The notes under the pieces were generated by a model. The model was not told the origin of the DNA, did not search any database, and saw only the letters and a list, made by a program, of their open reading frames with translations. Positions 36,910 to 45,362 of a DNA stretch of 58,422 nt are shown one piece after another. Source of the stretch: Proteiniphilum sp. UBA1403 (GTDB lineage: Bacteria > Bacteroidota > Bacteroidia > Bacteroidales > Dysgonomonadaceae); the NCBI GenBank assembly GCA_002305715.1, contig DBQD01000072.1, positions 318 to 58,739 on the forward strand, in the 5' to 3' direction. The position numbers and the translations under genes are program-made. How positions within the stretch are numbered: the stretch's first letter is position 1; every line of letters begins with the position of its first letter.

Positions 36910-38127
36910 CTATTTCCAGGTGTTCCAAGAAGGAGCCTTCGCACCATATCTTCTTATCTGTGGCGGATCCATCACCTCAAAGTCGTCGGTACTGTTGTTG
37001 GTATCTTGCAGGATTACCCGTCCATCGGGAAGTGTTTCCTTCACCTTCCTGGCCACACTTACGCCAAGGTAGGTACCGTTGACTGTAGCTGCTCCAGCAT
37101 CCAGTACTGCCGGCATACGTTTCAATTCCATCTGGTTAGGATTTCCCACATTCTCCAGGGCATCTACCACCGACTCGATTGGTATTCTGTAGGTTTTTGT
37201 GGTGGTTCCCACCGGACTTACCACCTCTGTAGTACTGTTGGGATTAATCGGCTCAGAAGGAACATAGAGCACAAAGGCACCACCAAAAACGGTGGTCAAC
37301 CACTGCGGTGTGGGTGATGGCCAGAAGGCCATCTTCATGTTAATGGCAGGGTTGTCTTGGATAAGTGCAGTGGTCTGTACCAATGTCTCAAATTCTGCAC
37401 TCAACAAGTTAACCGGTGCAGCAGGATTAAGGTTGGCCTTTCTGTGATCATCGGCCATTTGTGCTATAATGAGTGACTCTCCCGGTTTAAGTATAAAATC
37501 GCTTGTATCGGGGACCTGCCAGATCTGCAGGGCATAAACATACTTATCAGCATCAGGACCGTCATACACAGGCATATTGGCTGTAGCAGTCAATGGGTTG
37601 ATGATGGCAATGGCTAGCCCACGTGCATTCTGATCGAGATCACTGTTGTTATAGATTTCATAGAACTGGTCACGGAAATAGGAACCACCTGTTGGTGTTC
37701 TTGATCCGCAGAAATAGACTTCCTTGAAAAGGAGGGCTCCTGCTTTGCCGGCTCCCACATCCACAGTAATGGTCTCCATATCATTGACAATTCCCACATT
37801 CACGGCATTGCCGTTGTAGTTGTAGGAGAAGCCATCCTCACTTTTCTCAGCACTTACCGTAACGGTGTAGATACCGGGGATGATATCCTCTACCGTAATC
37901 GGTTGATTGGGCGTCATGGTGGTAGTCAGCTCATATCGCTCGGCAAAATTGACCAACTTCACCTGTAACTGGTCGGGTATAGGAGCGTTGCCCACATTGA
38001 GATTCACCTTAATGGTCGCGCGCAGCGAAACCATCTCCTCCGTACTGGAGACACTCTGGAACTGCTCACAGGAGAGCAGCAGTATCAGCAAGGAGAAGAG
38101 ACTGTATCTTTTGATTTTCTGCTTCAT
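36910..38127 (-). CDS. DUF4876-type lipoprotein
   Basis: A 405-residue lipoprotein: signal YSLFSLLILLLSC with lipidated Cys20. An Ig-like/carboxypeptidase-regulatory-type beta domain covers about residues 28-125 (SLRATIKVNLNVGNAPIP, PGIYTVTVSAEKSEDG). The larger C-terminal domain starts at ALLFKEVYFCGSRTPTGGSYFRDQFYEIYNNSD, a lamin-tail-like opening, and continues with LKPGESLIIAQMADDHR. The pattern matches DUF4876, known as a lipoprotein encoded beside TonB receptors. Its position immediately after the receptor gene suggests a SusD- or HmuY-like surface partner that captures the ligand; this is inference. No sequence similarity to SusD is seen. Confidence 0.75.
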   Translation of the reverse strand: MKQKIKRYSLFSLLILLLSCEQFQSVSSTEEMVSLRATIKVNLNVGNAPIPDQLQVKLVNFAERYELTTTMTPNQPITVEDIIPGIYTVTVSAEKSEDGFSYNYNGNAVNVGIVNDMETITVDVGAGKAGALLFKEVYFCGSRTPTGGSYFRDQFYEIYNNSDLDQNARGLAIAIINPLTATANMPVYDGPDADKYVYALQIWQVPDTSDFILKPGESLIIAQMADDHRKANLNPAAPVNLLSAEFETLVQTTALIQDNPAINMKMAFWPSPTPQWLTTVFGGAFVLYVPSEPINPNSTTEVVSPVGTTTKTYRIPIESVVDALENVGNPNQMELKRMPAVLDAGAATVNGTYLGVSVARKVKETLPDGRVILQDTNNSTDDFEVMDPPQIRRYGAKAPSWNTWK

Positions 38128-38188
38128 ATGTTATTTGTTTATTATCATTTTGAAATGCTTGTGTACGCGAATGTTGTTCCCTTTAGGG

Positions 38189-41077
38189 TTACAACAGGAG
38201 GGCTAGTTCGAAACCGAAATAAAGTGGAATATTTAATCGGGTGAATGAGCCGGGTGTACGTTTACTCTCGTAGAGAGGTCTGTTGTTAAACATGTTGTTA
38301 GCATAGAAACTAGCCTTCAGGTTTCTTCCAATCTCCTTGGTAAGGTGGAAATTGATCAGCAGCACCGGAAAGTAAGATTCCGCGATAAAACGGGTTGGAC
38401 TCCTTGTTAGCGAGAGATAAGCAAACTCAGGATCACTATACATAGATTCATTGAATGGCTTTACTAATCCATCTTCGCGCGAGATATAGGACACTAAAAT
38501 GGAGTCGTTTCCGTAGGTGGTCCAGTACTTGTTGTACCAGCTCACCTGCGCAGTAGTGGTCACCACAAAACCTATGGAGGGGATGTTGTGGGTAGCCCTG
38601 AGGGTGGTAGTGAAACGCTCCCGTTCATATTTCTCTTTTCCCTTTTCGTAGATCCCGACGTTCCGTTCCAAGTTGTTCAGGTTCTTCTGATTGTTAAAGG
38701 TATAGCTCTCATTCCAGTCGGTAGAGCGCATATAGGCTCCATTCAACACGAAGGAGGTACGGATGGCATTGATTCTGCCAAAGTCGAAATCGAACTCAAC
38801 ACCGCGGTTGTGCGACCGCCCATCGTTGACGGGAGTGGCATAGGAGACAAATACCTTGTGACGCTCTTTTTCCTTCAATGTTGGTATACCGTTGGGGTTT
38901 GCTTCCGCTTGCTCGTAAATGATATAATCGAGCAACTTGTATGTATCTGGAGTAGTGGCCAGGTTGTATCCGTTTTTCAACTGCTCATCGTATGCGGTTA
39001 CAGAAAATCGCATTTTTTTCACCACCAGGTCGAGACCAACCTCTGCTTTCCGGTTGGCTGCGATCTTCAGATCGCGGTTCTCAGTATTGAATACACGGGT
39101 AGAGGCCAGGAAGAGCTGTTGTGCTTCGGGAATGGCTGAGGAATTCAGTGTATTAAAGTGGACAAAATCGAAATAGGCATTCTCCGGATAGAGATAGAGA
39201 GTTGTGGGGGCTTTAGCCGTAATACCATACCCTCCTCTTAACCAAAGCTTCTGTGGAAGAATATCGAATGAGAGGTTGGTACGGGGTGTGACGATGCTTT
39301 TCCCATTAATCAGGTCATAGCGGGCACCTGCTTGCGCCATCAACTCACGTTCTCCAATATTCCAGATGAGATTCTCTTCGGCATAGAGCGAGAACTGGTT
39401 GACAAAAGGAATGTCGGAGTATTTTCTGGGGCGGGGAGAAGAGTTCTCCGAGCTGAGTACACGATAGGGTGGATTGTAGGGATCATATACCTTTCCATCA
39501 CCCAGGTTACCGTCGCTTTTGAAGTTAATTCCTAGGAGGATTCGGTTATTAACATTTCCCACACTCTTTGTGAAGGTAGCGTTCAGGTTGGCAAATACAT
39601 TCACCTCCTTGCCGTAAATATCGTATTGACTGTAGTATTCGTTGGGAAGATAAGTTGCTATGAGGTTGCTTTCAGAGGCGGGAATGTTGGTCAGCTCCTT
39701 TCCCTGGTTGTCATAAACCTTCTGTCCAGGTCTGTTACTCAATATCGCCCCGTCGGTATTCGACATGGAATAGGCAGCGAATGCATTCCCCAGCAATTCT
39801 TTCTGGTAGGAGTGTTTGTCGCGATAGCTACCTGAAAGGGTGTATTTCACGTTGTTCAGCCATCCTTTACGAATATTGAATGTACCATTGGTGTTGAGAC
39901 GCAGTCCAAGGTCGCGAGATCCGGTCTCCAACTGGTTTCGGGCATCATTCGGGTTCTTCTCGCGGGTATCTTTTCCGAGAGAGAGGTCGAGTGAAGTGGT
40001 ACTGAAAAGTTTGTCAAACTGATTCGAGTACAATGCCCGTGCGGTTGCACGCTGATAATAAGCATACGACTCCTTGGCATCCTTTATACTATAAGCATAA
40101 TCACCACTTATATTCAGGGTTCCTCTATCTTTACCAAGATTTGTACCCTTGCTGACGGATGCCTGATAAATGTAGGGATCGGTTTTCAAGCGGACGGTAA
40201 GCGGTTCCTTCCCTGCCTTCGATTTGATGATCACCGCACCGGAGGTGAGGTCACCATGTTCAACCGAAGGAATACCCCTGATTACTTCCACAGACTCGAT
40301 GTTGTCGGTAGAGATGCTACGAATATCGAGGCCGGAGTTTGGAGATGAACCACCTCCAATTGCGGCGCCACTACCGTTGATAGCGGGTGAAAGAGTTTGC
40401 AAGTTGGCGTTGTTAGAGAGCGGAGCTCCATCAATTACGATGGCTGTACCCATACTGTTCATGTTGGCTGCATCAGTGGAAACCGGCACTCCCTGGTTAA
40501 GAGGATTGGCACCCAAGCTGCGGATATTGAACGTCTTGGCATTTGAGAGACCGCTTTGGTAAGAGGTTACTCCTCCTGGTAGTAATTGCATTATGTCGCT
40601 CAAAGAGCTGGTCTGCAGGTGGTCCATTGCCTGTCGTGAGATTGTGGAAGCAGTGGCTCTACCCGCCTTGCTCTCCTTGGCTACGACGGTAACCTCGGTG
40701 AGACGGAAGCTACTCTCCTGCATCTTGAGCGAAAGTGTCAGATTTTGACCGGCAGCCAAGGTTAGAGTTGTATCAATTGGTTCCATTCCGAGAAAGTCAA
40801 TGCGCAGGTTTATCTTTCCTGGCGACAACTTATCGAAACTGAACTCCCCTTTGTTATTGGTGGCTGAAGCTGCTCCTTGCGGAAGAACTTGCACAGTGGC
40901 AAATTCCACCGGTAATGATGGATTGTTTGCCTCTGTTACACGGCCTTTCAGGGAAGCAGTTGCCTCCTGGGCCATCAATTGCGGTGTTGCAACAATCCAC
41001 AACCCCAATATAGTAACCCCAAAAAGGAGATTTATCCTCTTGGAAGTGATGAATTTGAGAAACTGGTCACTGTTCAT
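38189..41077 (-). CDS. TonB-dependent receptor with carboxypeptidase-regulatory domain
   Basis: Outer-membrane active importer, 962 residues. After the N-terminal signal region (INLLFGVTILGLWIVATPQLMAQ) a carboxypeptidase-regulatory-like domain spans about residues 38-120 (ASLKGRVTEANNPSLPVEFATVQV, GEFSFDKLSPGKINLRIDFLG). The plug follows (RLTEVTVVAKESKAG, LSDIMQLLPGGVTSYQSGL, KTFNIRSLGA, SVEVIRGIPSVEHGDLTSGAVII), then a 22-strand barrel ending FYANNMFNNRPLYESKRTPGSFTRLNIPLYFGFELALLL in spirit, with the usual terminal strand. The N-terminal extension places it in the SusC-like style, but the partner is not a SusD. The ligand is unknown; the surrounding protease-like genes point to a protein- or peptide-derived cargo, or a cofactor such as heme. 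Confidence 0.92.
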   Translation of the reverse strand: MNSDQFLKFITSKRINLLFGVTILGLWIVATPQLMAQEATASLKGRVTEANNPSLPVEFATVQVLPQGAASATNNKGEFSFDKLSPGKINLRIDFLGMEPIDTTLTLAAGQNLTLSLKMQESSFRLTEVTVVAKESKAGRATASTISRQAMDHLQTSSLSDIMQLLPGGVTSYQSGLSNAKTFNIRSLGANPLNQGVPVSTDAANMNSMGTAIVIDGAPLSNNANLQTLSPAINGSGAAIGGGSSPNSGLDIRSISTDNIESVEVIRGIPSVEHGDLTSGAVIIKSKAGKEPLTVRLKTDPYIYQASVSKGTNLGKDRGTLNISGDYAYSIKDAKESYAYYQRATARALYSNQFDKLFSTTSLDLSLGKDTREKNPNDARNQLETGSRDLGLRLNTNGTFNIRKGWLNNVKYTLSGSYRDKHSYQKELLGNAFAAYSMSNTDGAILSNRPGQKVYDNQGKELTNIPASESNLIATYLPNEYYSQYDIYGKEVNVFANLNATFTKSVGNVNNRILLGINFKSDGNLGDGKVYDPYNPPYRVLSSENSSPRPRKYSDIPFVNQFSLYAEENLIWNIGERELMAQAGARYDLINGKSIVTPRTNLSFDILPQKLWLRGGYGITAKAPTTLYLYPENAYFDFVHFNTLNSSAIPEAQQLFLASTRVFNTENRDLKIAANRKAEVGLDLVVKKMRFSVTAYDEQLKNGYNLATTPDTYKLLDYIIYEQAEANPNGIPTLKEKERHKVFVSYATPVNDGRSHNRGVEFDFDFGRINAIRTSFVLNGAYMRSTDWNESYTFNNQKNLNNLERNVGIYEKGKEKYERERFTTTLRATHNIPSIGFVVTTTAQVSWYNKYWTTYGNDSILVSYISREDGLVKPFNESMYSDPEFAYLSLTRSPTRFIAESYFPVLLINFHLTKEIGRNLKASFYANNMFNNRPLYESKRTPGSFTRLNIPLYFGFELALLL

Positions 41078-41121
41078 ACTTTATCTTCTTAAAATGTAAT
41101 TACAAATGATTTGGAGGAATA

Positions 41122-43278
41122 TCAATCGGTCAGTCGACGGACGGTACGCAGCAATTCCTTCTTTACTGCTTGATCCTTTTCCACTTCGGCTTGTGCCTTG
41201 CAAAAGGCAATAATCTCCTGTTTTCTCCAGGAATGTGTATACCAGCCAAATGCTTCAGCCAGTAGTTGTCTCAATGTTTGATCATCCGATTCTTTCATGA
41301 AACGGAAGAGTGTATCAAGGTAAGCAGCCTGTTGTGAATTACGAAGGGCAGTAATGGTAAACCGCTTGTTACGTGCTTCGACAGCTGGGTCAAGCAGTTC
41401 TTTCATGTCGTTCTCCTTCGATGTGAGAACCCGCTCGTAGGTACTTCGTTCAGCTTTTCTAGCTTCATACCAAAGTCCCGTCTTTCCTTCCAGATATTTG
41501 TCGAAAGCTGCAAGAGCTGCCTCCTTTTCATATTGCTCTACTCCACTTTTAACTTGGAAGCTTACTCGTTGAGAGGTACCGGGTGCTAGGCGCAGACGTG
41601 TGAGGTCTCCCAACAAGAGAGGCGACTGGTTATCGGAAGCTCCAATTGCAGCAAAACGATTCAGGAGTTCATAATCATCGTTGAGTCCCGCACGGATAGA
41701 GGCTACAGCCAACTCTCCTTCACTTTTTTGCAGGAGGCGGAAAGCCATTAATCGTACCGTTGGCGAGGGGTCGCCTGTCTGAATTTCAAAAAGTTGTTGG
41801 GGAGATATTCCTCCCTGACGTGCAAGTCGCTTAATCGCCAGAGCCTTTACCTCCGGATGATTGTCTTTTAATAGTTGTTTCCAGTAAGCACTATCGTTAT
41901 TTTTATGAGCCAATGCATAATTGAGGTTGTCGGCCCCCTCTCTATTGGCCGCATACATATACGTAGGATCGCCAATTAAGTGAGACTCCAAGGTAAACTG
42001 TTCTTTCGCCCAGTTGCCTACACTAACTCCCAACTCCAGCAATCCGATAAGCTGGTTACTCCAAATGTCCTGCAGGGTGTTCACAGAGTTTGCTTTAACC
42101 ACAACCGTACCTCCCGGATTGAAGATATAGTGTCCACTGATGTAGTCTTCCAAATGGAAAGAACCGTTGAAACATGCATCGAGCATGACGAATGGAACAC
42201 GCGGTGTGAAATTCTTCAAGTCGTCGATATGAATATCCATGGCAGCATCGCTAAGACTATCCTGCAGCATGATTGCCGGATCGAACGCATTGCTCACCCA
42301 TGATTCGGGTACATTGTATTTCTCGATGTAATATTGTTTGGAAGCAGTGGTATCTTTTGCACTACGGATCTTGCTACGGAAGAACTTGCGGGACATCTCC
42401 AACCATTTGTCTGTCATGATGGAATAGGGACTGGCATTAAGATATTGCGTATCTTCAGCACCGTGGTGATGCAGAATAGCCAGATCGAGATCCTCCCGCT
42501 CCAGTTCGGCCATTAGGCGACCTTTCACGAACTCATCGTAGGTATGGTCAATATAGTTGAGCTTACCCTTCCCATTCGACAAAACGGAGAACTGATTTGT
42601 AAGCGAGAATCGCTCGTCGATACGTGCTACCAAGCTGTTGGAGTGGTAACCGTTACCGGCAAAAAAGGTAATCTGGGAGATCTTGCGTGCAGCAGCTTTC
42701 TCCTTTACGACCTTCTTCAGGTAGCTATCAATCAACTCAAAACGGTTTTTTCCTTCATATTTGGGAGGTTTGATTCGAGCTGTATATATTTCACTCTGCA
42801 CCGATTGAGCTCCTTCCGGTAAGAGGCTGTAGTAATGGAGGAGCGGTTGCAAGGAGTCCTGTTTCAGATATTCAAACTTCAGATCGAAATCATCATAGTA
42901 ACGATCAGATGGTATCGATGATTGATCCCAAGGGCGTCGCTGATCCATTTTAAAGGCGGTCGTCAGATGCTGTGCATCGCGTACCATCGGCACAGGTATA
43001 TCACCAATGAAGACAGCCCCCTCAAGATTGCTCTTGAGGTAGAGTTTGTTTAATTGTGTTCGTATTGAGTCTGGGACCTGCCATTTATCTACAATGATCA
43101 GCGTCTCCAGTCCATCAGCCTGAACCGATTTGGCATACGCATCGATAGAGGGAGCGCAGTTCTCTAGGACAGCGGGATCCACAACTATCGCAAATAACCG
43201 CTTATGGTTTTGCGATGAAACATGAAAAGAGACCATCGCAATTAGCGACAGAGCTAAAACAATCTTATTTATTTTCAT
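41122..43278 (-). CDS. Gingipain-like (C25) cysteine-peptidase family protein with HEAT-like tail, copy A
   Basis: First gene of the six-gene operon; 718 residues with signal peptide MKINKIVLALSLIAMVSFHV and likely cleavage near SSQ. Conserved blocks shared with copies B and C: VFIGDIPVPMVRDAQHLTTAF, SSIPSDRYYDDFDLKFEYL, SEIYTARIKP. The putative dyad is H272 (ILHHHGAEDTQYL) and C369 (FVMLDACFNGSFHLEDYI), followed by GHYIFNPGGTVVVKANSVNTLQD and ESHLIGDPTYMY. HEAT-like repeats run from about residue 450 to the end, with LLAEAFGWYTHSWRKQEI. No C-terminal sorting domain is visible. It precedes the TonB receptor gene by 44 bases. Peptidase activity is expected from the dyad but unproven. Confidence 0.8.
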   Translation of the reverse strand: MKINKIVLALSLIAMVSFHVSSQNHKRLFAIVVDPAVLENCAPSIDAYAKSVQADGLETLIIVDKWQVPDSIRTQLNKLYLKSNLEGAVFIGDIPVPMVRDAQHLTTAFKMDQRRPWDQSSIPSDRYYDDFDLKFEYLKQDSLQPLLHYYSLLPEGAQSVQSEIYTARIKPPKYEGKNRFELIDSYLKKVVKEKAAARKISQITFFAGNGYHSNSLVARIDERFSLTNQFSVLSNGKGKLNYIDHTYDEFVKGRLMAELEREDLDLAILHHHGAEDTQYLNASPYSIMTDKWLEMSRKFFRSKIRSAKDTTASKQYYIEKYNVPESWVSNAFDPAIMLQDSLSDAAMDIHIDDLKNFTPRVPFVMLDACFNGSFHLEDYISGHYIFNPGGTVVVKANSVNTLQDIWSNQLIGLLELGVSVGNWAKEQFTLESHLIGDPTYMYAANREGADNLNYALAHKNNDSAYWKQLLKDNHPEVKALAIKRLARQGGISPQQLFEIQTGDPSPTVRLMAFRLLQKSEGELAVASIRAGLNDDYELLNRFAAIGASDNQSPLLLGDLTRLRLAPGTSQRVSFQVKSGVEQYEKEAALAAFDKYLEGKTGLWYEARKAERSTYERVLTSKENDMKELLDPAVEARNKRFTITALRNSQQAAYLDTLFRFMKESDDQTLRQLLAEAFGWYTHSWRKQEIIAFCKAQAEVEKDQAVKKELLRTVRRLTD

Positions 43279-43318
43279 TTTTCCAAAGACTTTAGTTTTG
43301 ATTTCTTATATCATGAAG

Positions 43319-43351
43319 CAAAAATAATACATATTGTTACATTTTCGGCAA
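43319..43351 (-). promoter_or_regulatory. Candidate promoter of the C25/TonB operon
   Basis: On the minus strand TTG (43351-43349), a 22-base spacer and TATTTTTG (43326-43319), an exact TAnnTTTG. The leader would be about 35 bases to the ATG at 43278. The rest of this 309-base gap (43279-43587) is AT-rich without a gene and is bounded upstream by a terminator. Confidence 0.5.
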
Positions 43352-43551
43352 TTAATAATAAATATGTTTATTATTTAACAAACACAAAGGTCTGAATTAA
43401 AATTAATGTAGGAAATAGCACAAATTTGCTATATTAACAGGTTAAATGATTATTAATGGGTATACCACTATTCATCCTACAACAATAGGTTGAGCATAAT
43501 TGTGTTTTACGTTGAAATTGAGGAATCCTATTTGTCGATGAAGAAATCAGC

Positions 43552-43586
43552 AAAAAAGAGATTGTCCAATAATGACAACCTCTTTT
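43552..43586 (-). terminator. Terminator after tRNA-Glu
   Basis: On the minus strand AAAAGAGGTTGTC pairs with GACAATCTCTTTT (13 bp, one G-U) around a 7-base loop, ending in a run of Ts. Confidence 0.75.
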
Positions 43587-43587
43587 G

Positions 43588-43659
43588 TAGCGCATAGCGG
43601 AATCGAACCGCTATTCATTGCCTGAGAAACAATTTTCCTAACCGTTAGAAGAATGCGCC
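43588..43659 (-). tRNA. tRNA-Glu(CTC)
   Basis: A 72-base cloverleaf on the minus strand: acceptor GGCGCAT/ATGCGCT (first pair G-U), D-arm TTCT/GGAA, anticodon stem ATTGT/GCAAT with loop TTCTCAG (anticodon CTC), variable region GAAT, T-arm AGCGG-TTCGATT-CCGCT. The discriminator base is A. The CCA end is not encoded. It lies 65 bases downstream of meaB on the same strand and may share its transcript. Confidence 0.85.
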
Positions 43660-43724
43660 CTCTGGAATGGTGATGCAAAATTATAGAAAAAAATAAATCA
43701 ATGTTCCAAATGAATCTACTTTTT

Positions 43725-44828
43725 TTATTTGATTAAATGCTCGTATTTATCGAGTGCCTCCTTGGCTGCTGCATAGGAACTCTTTTTAGATTGAAGCAGG
43801 TCGTTCTCAAGCTTGACCAAAAGTGCTGCAATCTCCGGATTCTGATAAAAGTTGGATCTGAGATGTTCGTTAATTGTTTCATACATACGGTACTTGGCTT
43901 GTTCATTGCGCTTGCGATTAAAATAGCCGTTCTCTTTCACAAATGCCACATATCGGTCAATCATGTCCCAAATTTCTTCAATACCGATATTGTAATAACC
44001 TGAATAGGTAAGCACTTCTGGTGCCCATCCTGAATCGGGAAGCGGAAATAGATGTAAAGCGGTGCGCAACTGTCGCTGTGCCATCTTCGCCTTTTCAATG
44101 TTGTCTCCATCTGCTTTGTTGATCACGATGCCGTCGGCCATTTCCATTATGCCCCTCTTTATACCCTGGAGCTCATCGCCTGTGCCGGCTAGTTGTATCA
44201 ACAAAAAGAAATCAACCATTGAATGGACAGCCGTCTCCGACTGCCCCACACCTACTGTTTCAATAAAGATATAATTGAAACCGGCGGCTTCACATAGAAT
44301 GATGGTTTCACGGGTTTTGCGTGCCACTCCTCCTAAGGAACCAGCGGAAGGAGAAGGTCTGATGAATGCATTCTCCTGTACTGAAAGTCGCTCCATTCGT
44401 GTCTTATCACCCAGAATACTTCCTTTGGTCCGCTCACTTGAAGGGTCGATTGCCAAGACGGCTAACTTATGTCCTTTTTTAAGCAAATGCATACCAAAGA
44501 TGTCTATTGACGTACTCTTTCCTGCTCCCGGTACACCTGTAATACCAACACGAATGGAGTTCCCCGAGTAGGGAATACATTGTTCAATGATTGCCTGTGC
44601 TTTTTCCTGATGATCGGGTCGCGAACTCTCAATCAATGTAACGGCCTGACTAAGTATTACCCTGTTACCCGAAAGGATTCCCTCCACAAATTCCGAAACC
44701 GATCGATCAGCTTCCCTGCTTCTTCTTCTGAGATAGGGGTTAACACTTGGAGGTTGGACCACACCTTTGTTGACGGTCAATCCTTTGAATTTATCACTAT
44801 TTTCGGGATGTTCCATAAGTCTGTTCAT
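43725..44828 (-). CDS. meaB: Methylmalonyl-CoA mutase-associated GTPase MeaB
   Basis: G3E-family GTPase that guards and reloads the B12 cofactor of methylmalonyl-CoA mutase, the key enzyme of the succinate-propionate route. The 367-residue chain has the P-loop GVTGVPGAGKSTSIDIFG, the switch segment AIDPSSERTKGSILGDKTRM, FIRPSPSAGSLGGVARKTRE, the ETVGVGQSETAV Walker-B-like block, and the base-recognition VINKADGDN. The C-terminal dimerisation helices are complete. The mutase genes are not in the window. A second Met at residue 5 is also a possible start. Confidence 0.95.
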   Translation of the reverse strand: MNRLMEHPENSDKFKGLTVNKGVVQPPSVNPYLRRRSREADRSVSEFVEGILSGNRVILSQAVTLIESSRPDHQEKAQAIIEQCIPYSGNSIRVGITGVPGAGKSTSIDIFGMHLLKKGHKLAVLAIDPSSERTKGSILGDKTRMERLSVQENAFIRPSPSAGSLGGVARKTRETIILCEAAGFNYIFIETVGVGQSETAVHSMVDFFLLIQLAGTGDELQGIKRGIMEMADGIVINKADGDNIEKAKMAQRQLRTALHLFPLPDSGWAPEVLTYSGYYNIGIEEIWDMIDRYVAFVKENGYFNRKRNEQAKYRMYETINEHLRSNFYQNPEIAALLVKLENDLLQSKKSSYAAAKEALDKYEHLIK

Positions 44829-44837
44829 TTAAATGAT

Positions 44838-44878
44838 AAGCCGAATGAAGTACTTGACAAATATACTTCATTCGGCTT
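44838..44878 (-). terminator. Perfect 15-bp hairpin after the DUF1573 gene
   Basis: AAGCCGAATGAAGTA (44838-44852) pairs fully with TACTTCATTCGGCTT (44864-44878). It stands between the DUF1573 gene and meaB; the T-run after it is weak (ATCATTTAAAT). Confidence 0.6.
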
Positions 44879-44901
44879 GCATAACCAATCCGAATGGATT
44901 T

Positions 44902-45288
44902 TTATTTTTGGGGAATCACATTTCCTTTGATGGTTAATACGAAAACCGTATCGGGAACATTGGTATATACTGTTATGGTTTTATTAAATGTTCCCGGACG
45001 ACGAATGGTTGAATATTTTGCTGAAATAACGCCCTTCTTTCCAGGCAATACCGGCTCCTGCGTATAACTTGGTGTTGTACATCCACAAGAGGCGGATACA
45101 CGTTGTATGATAAGAGGACTTTTTCCGGTGTTGGTAAACTCAAACTCTGTGGTGACTTCACCAACCTCTTCCTTGATGGCACCAAAATTATGTTCGGAGC
45201 GGTCAAATTTCAATTGCGGTTTCTGTTGAGCAAATACTGCACCTGTAACAAACAGACTTAACAGAAAAAATAATGTCAATTTCTTCAT
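44902..45288 (-). CDS. DUF1573 domain protein, exported
   Basis: A 128-residue protein with a signal peptide (KKLTLFFLLSLFVTGAVFAQ), which sets the start at 45288; the longer frame begins inside the gap. The mature part is one immunoglobulin-like DUF1573 domain: KLKFDRSEHNFG-type opening, TTEFEFTNTGKSPLIIQRVSASCGCTTP with the conserved CGC pair, PGKKGVISAKYST, and TITVYTNVPDTVFVLTIKGNV. Such domains are common in Bacteroidota envelope proteins, function unknown. It follows the macroglobulin-like gene by 74 bases and may share its transcript. Confidence 0.88.
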   Translation of the reverse strand: MKKLTLFFLLSLFVTGAVFAQQKPQLKFDRSEHNFGAIKEEVGEVTTEFEFTNTGKSPLIIQRVSASCGCTTPSYTQEPVLPGKKGVISAKYSTIRRPGTFNKTITVYTNVPDTVFVLTIKGNVIPQK

Positions 45289-45362
45289 TTTAATATCTAT
45301 TATGAGAAAAATATCGGATATATGTGAGACACAAAAGTAACAATTAAGTTTAGTTCTTGTCA

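Noticed and set aside
30885..43278. Calling the locus a polysaccharide utilisation locus
   Set aside because: There is no SusD homologue, glycoside hydrolase or polysaccharide lyase; the companions are C25-like proteins.
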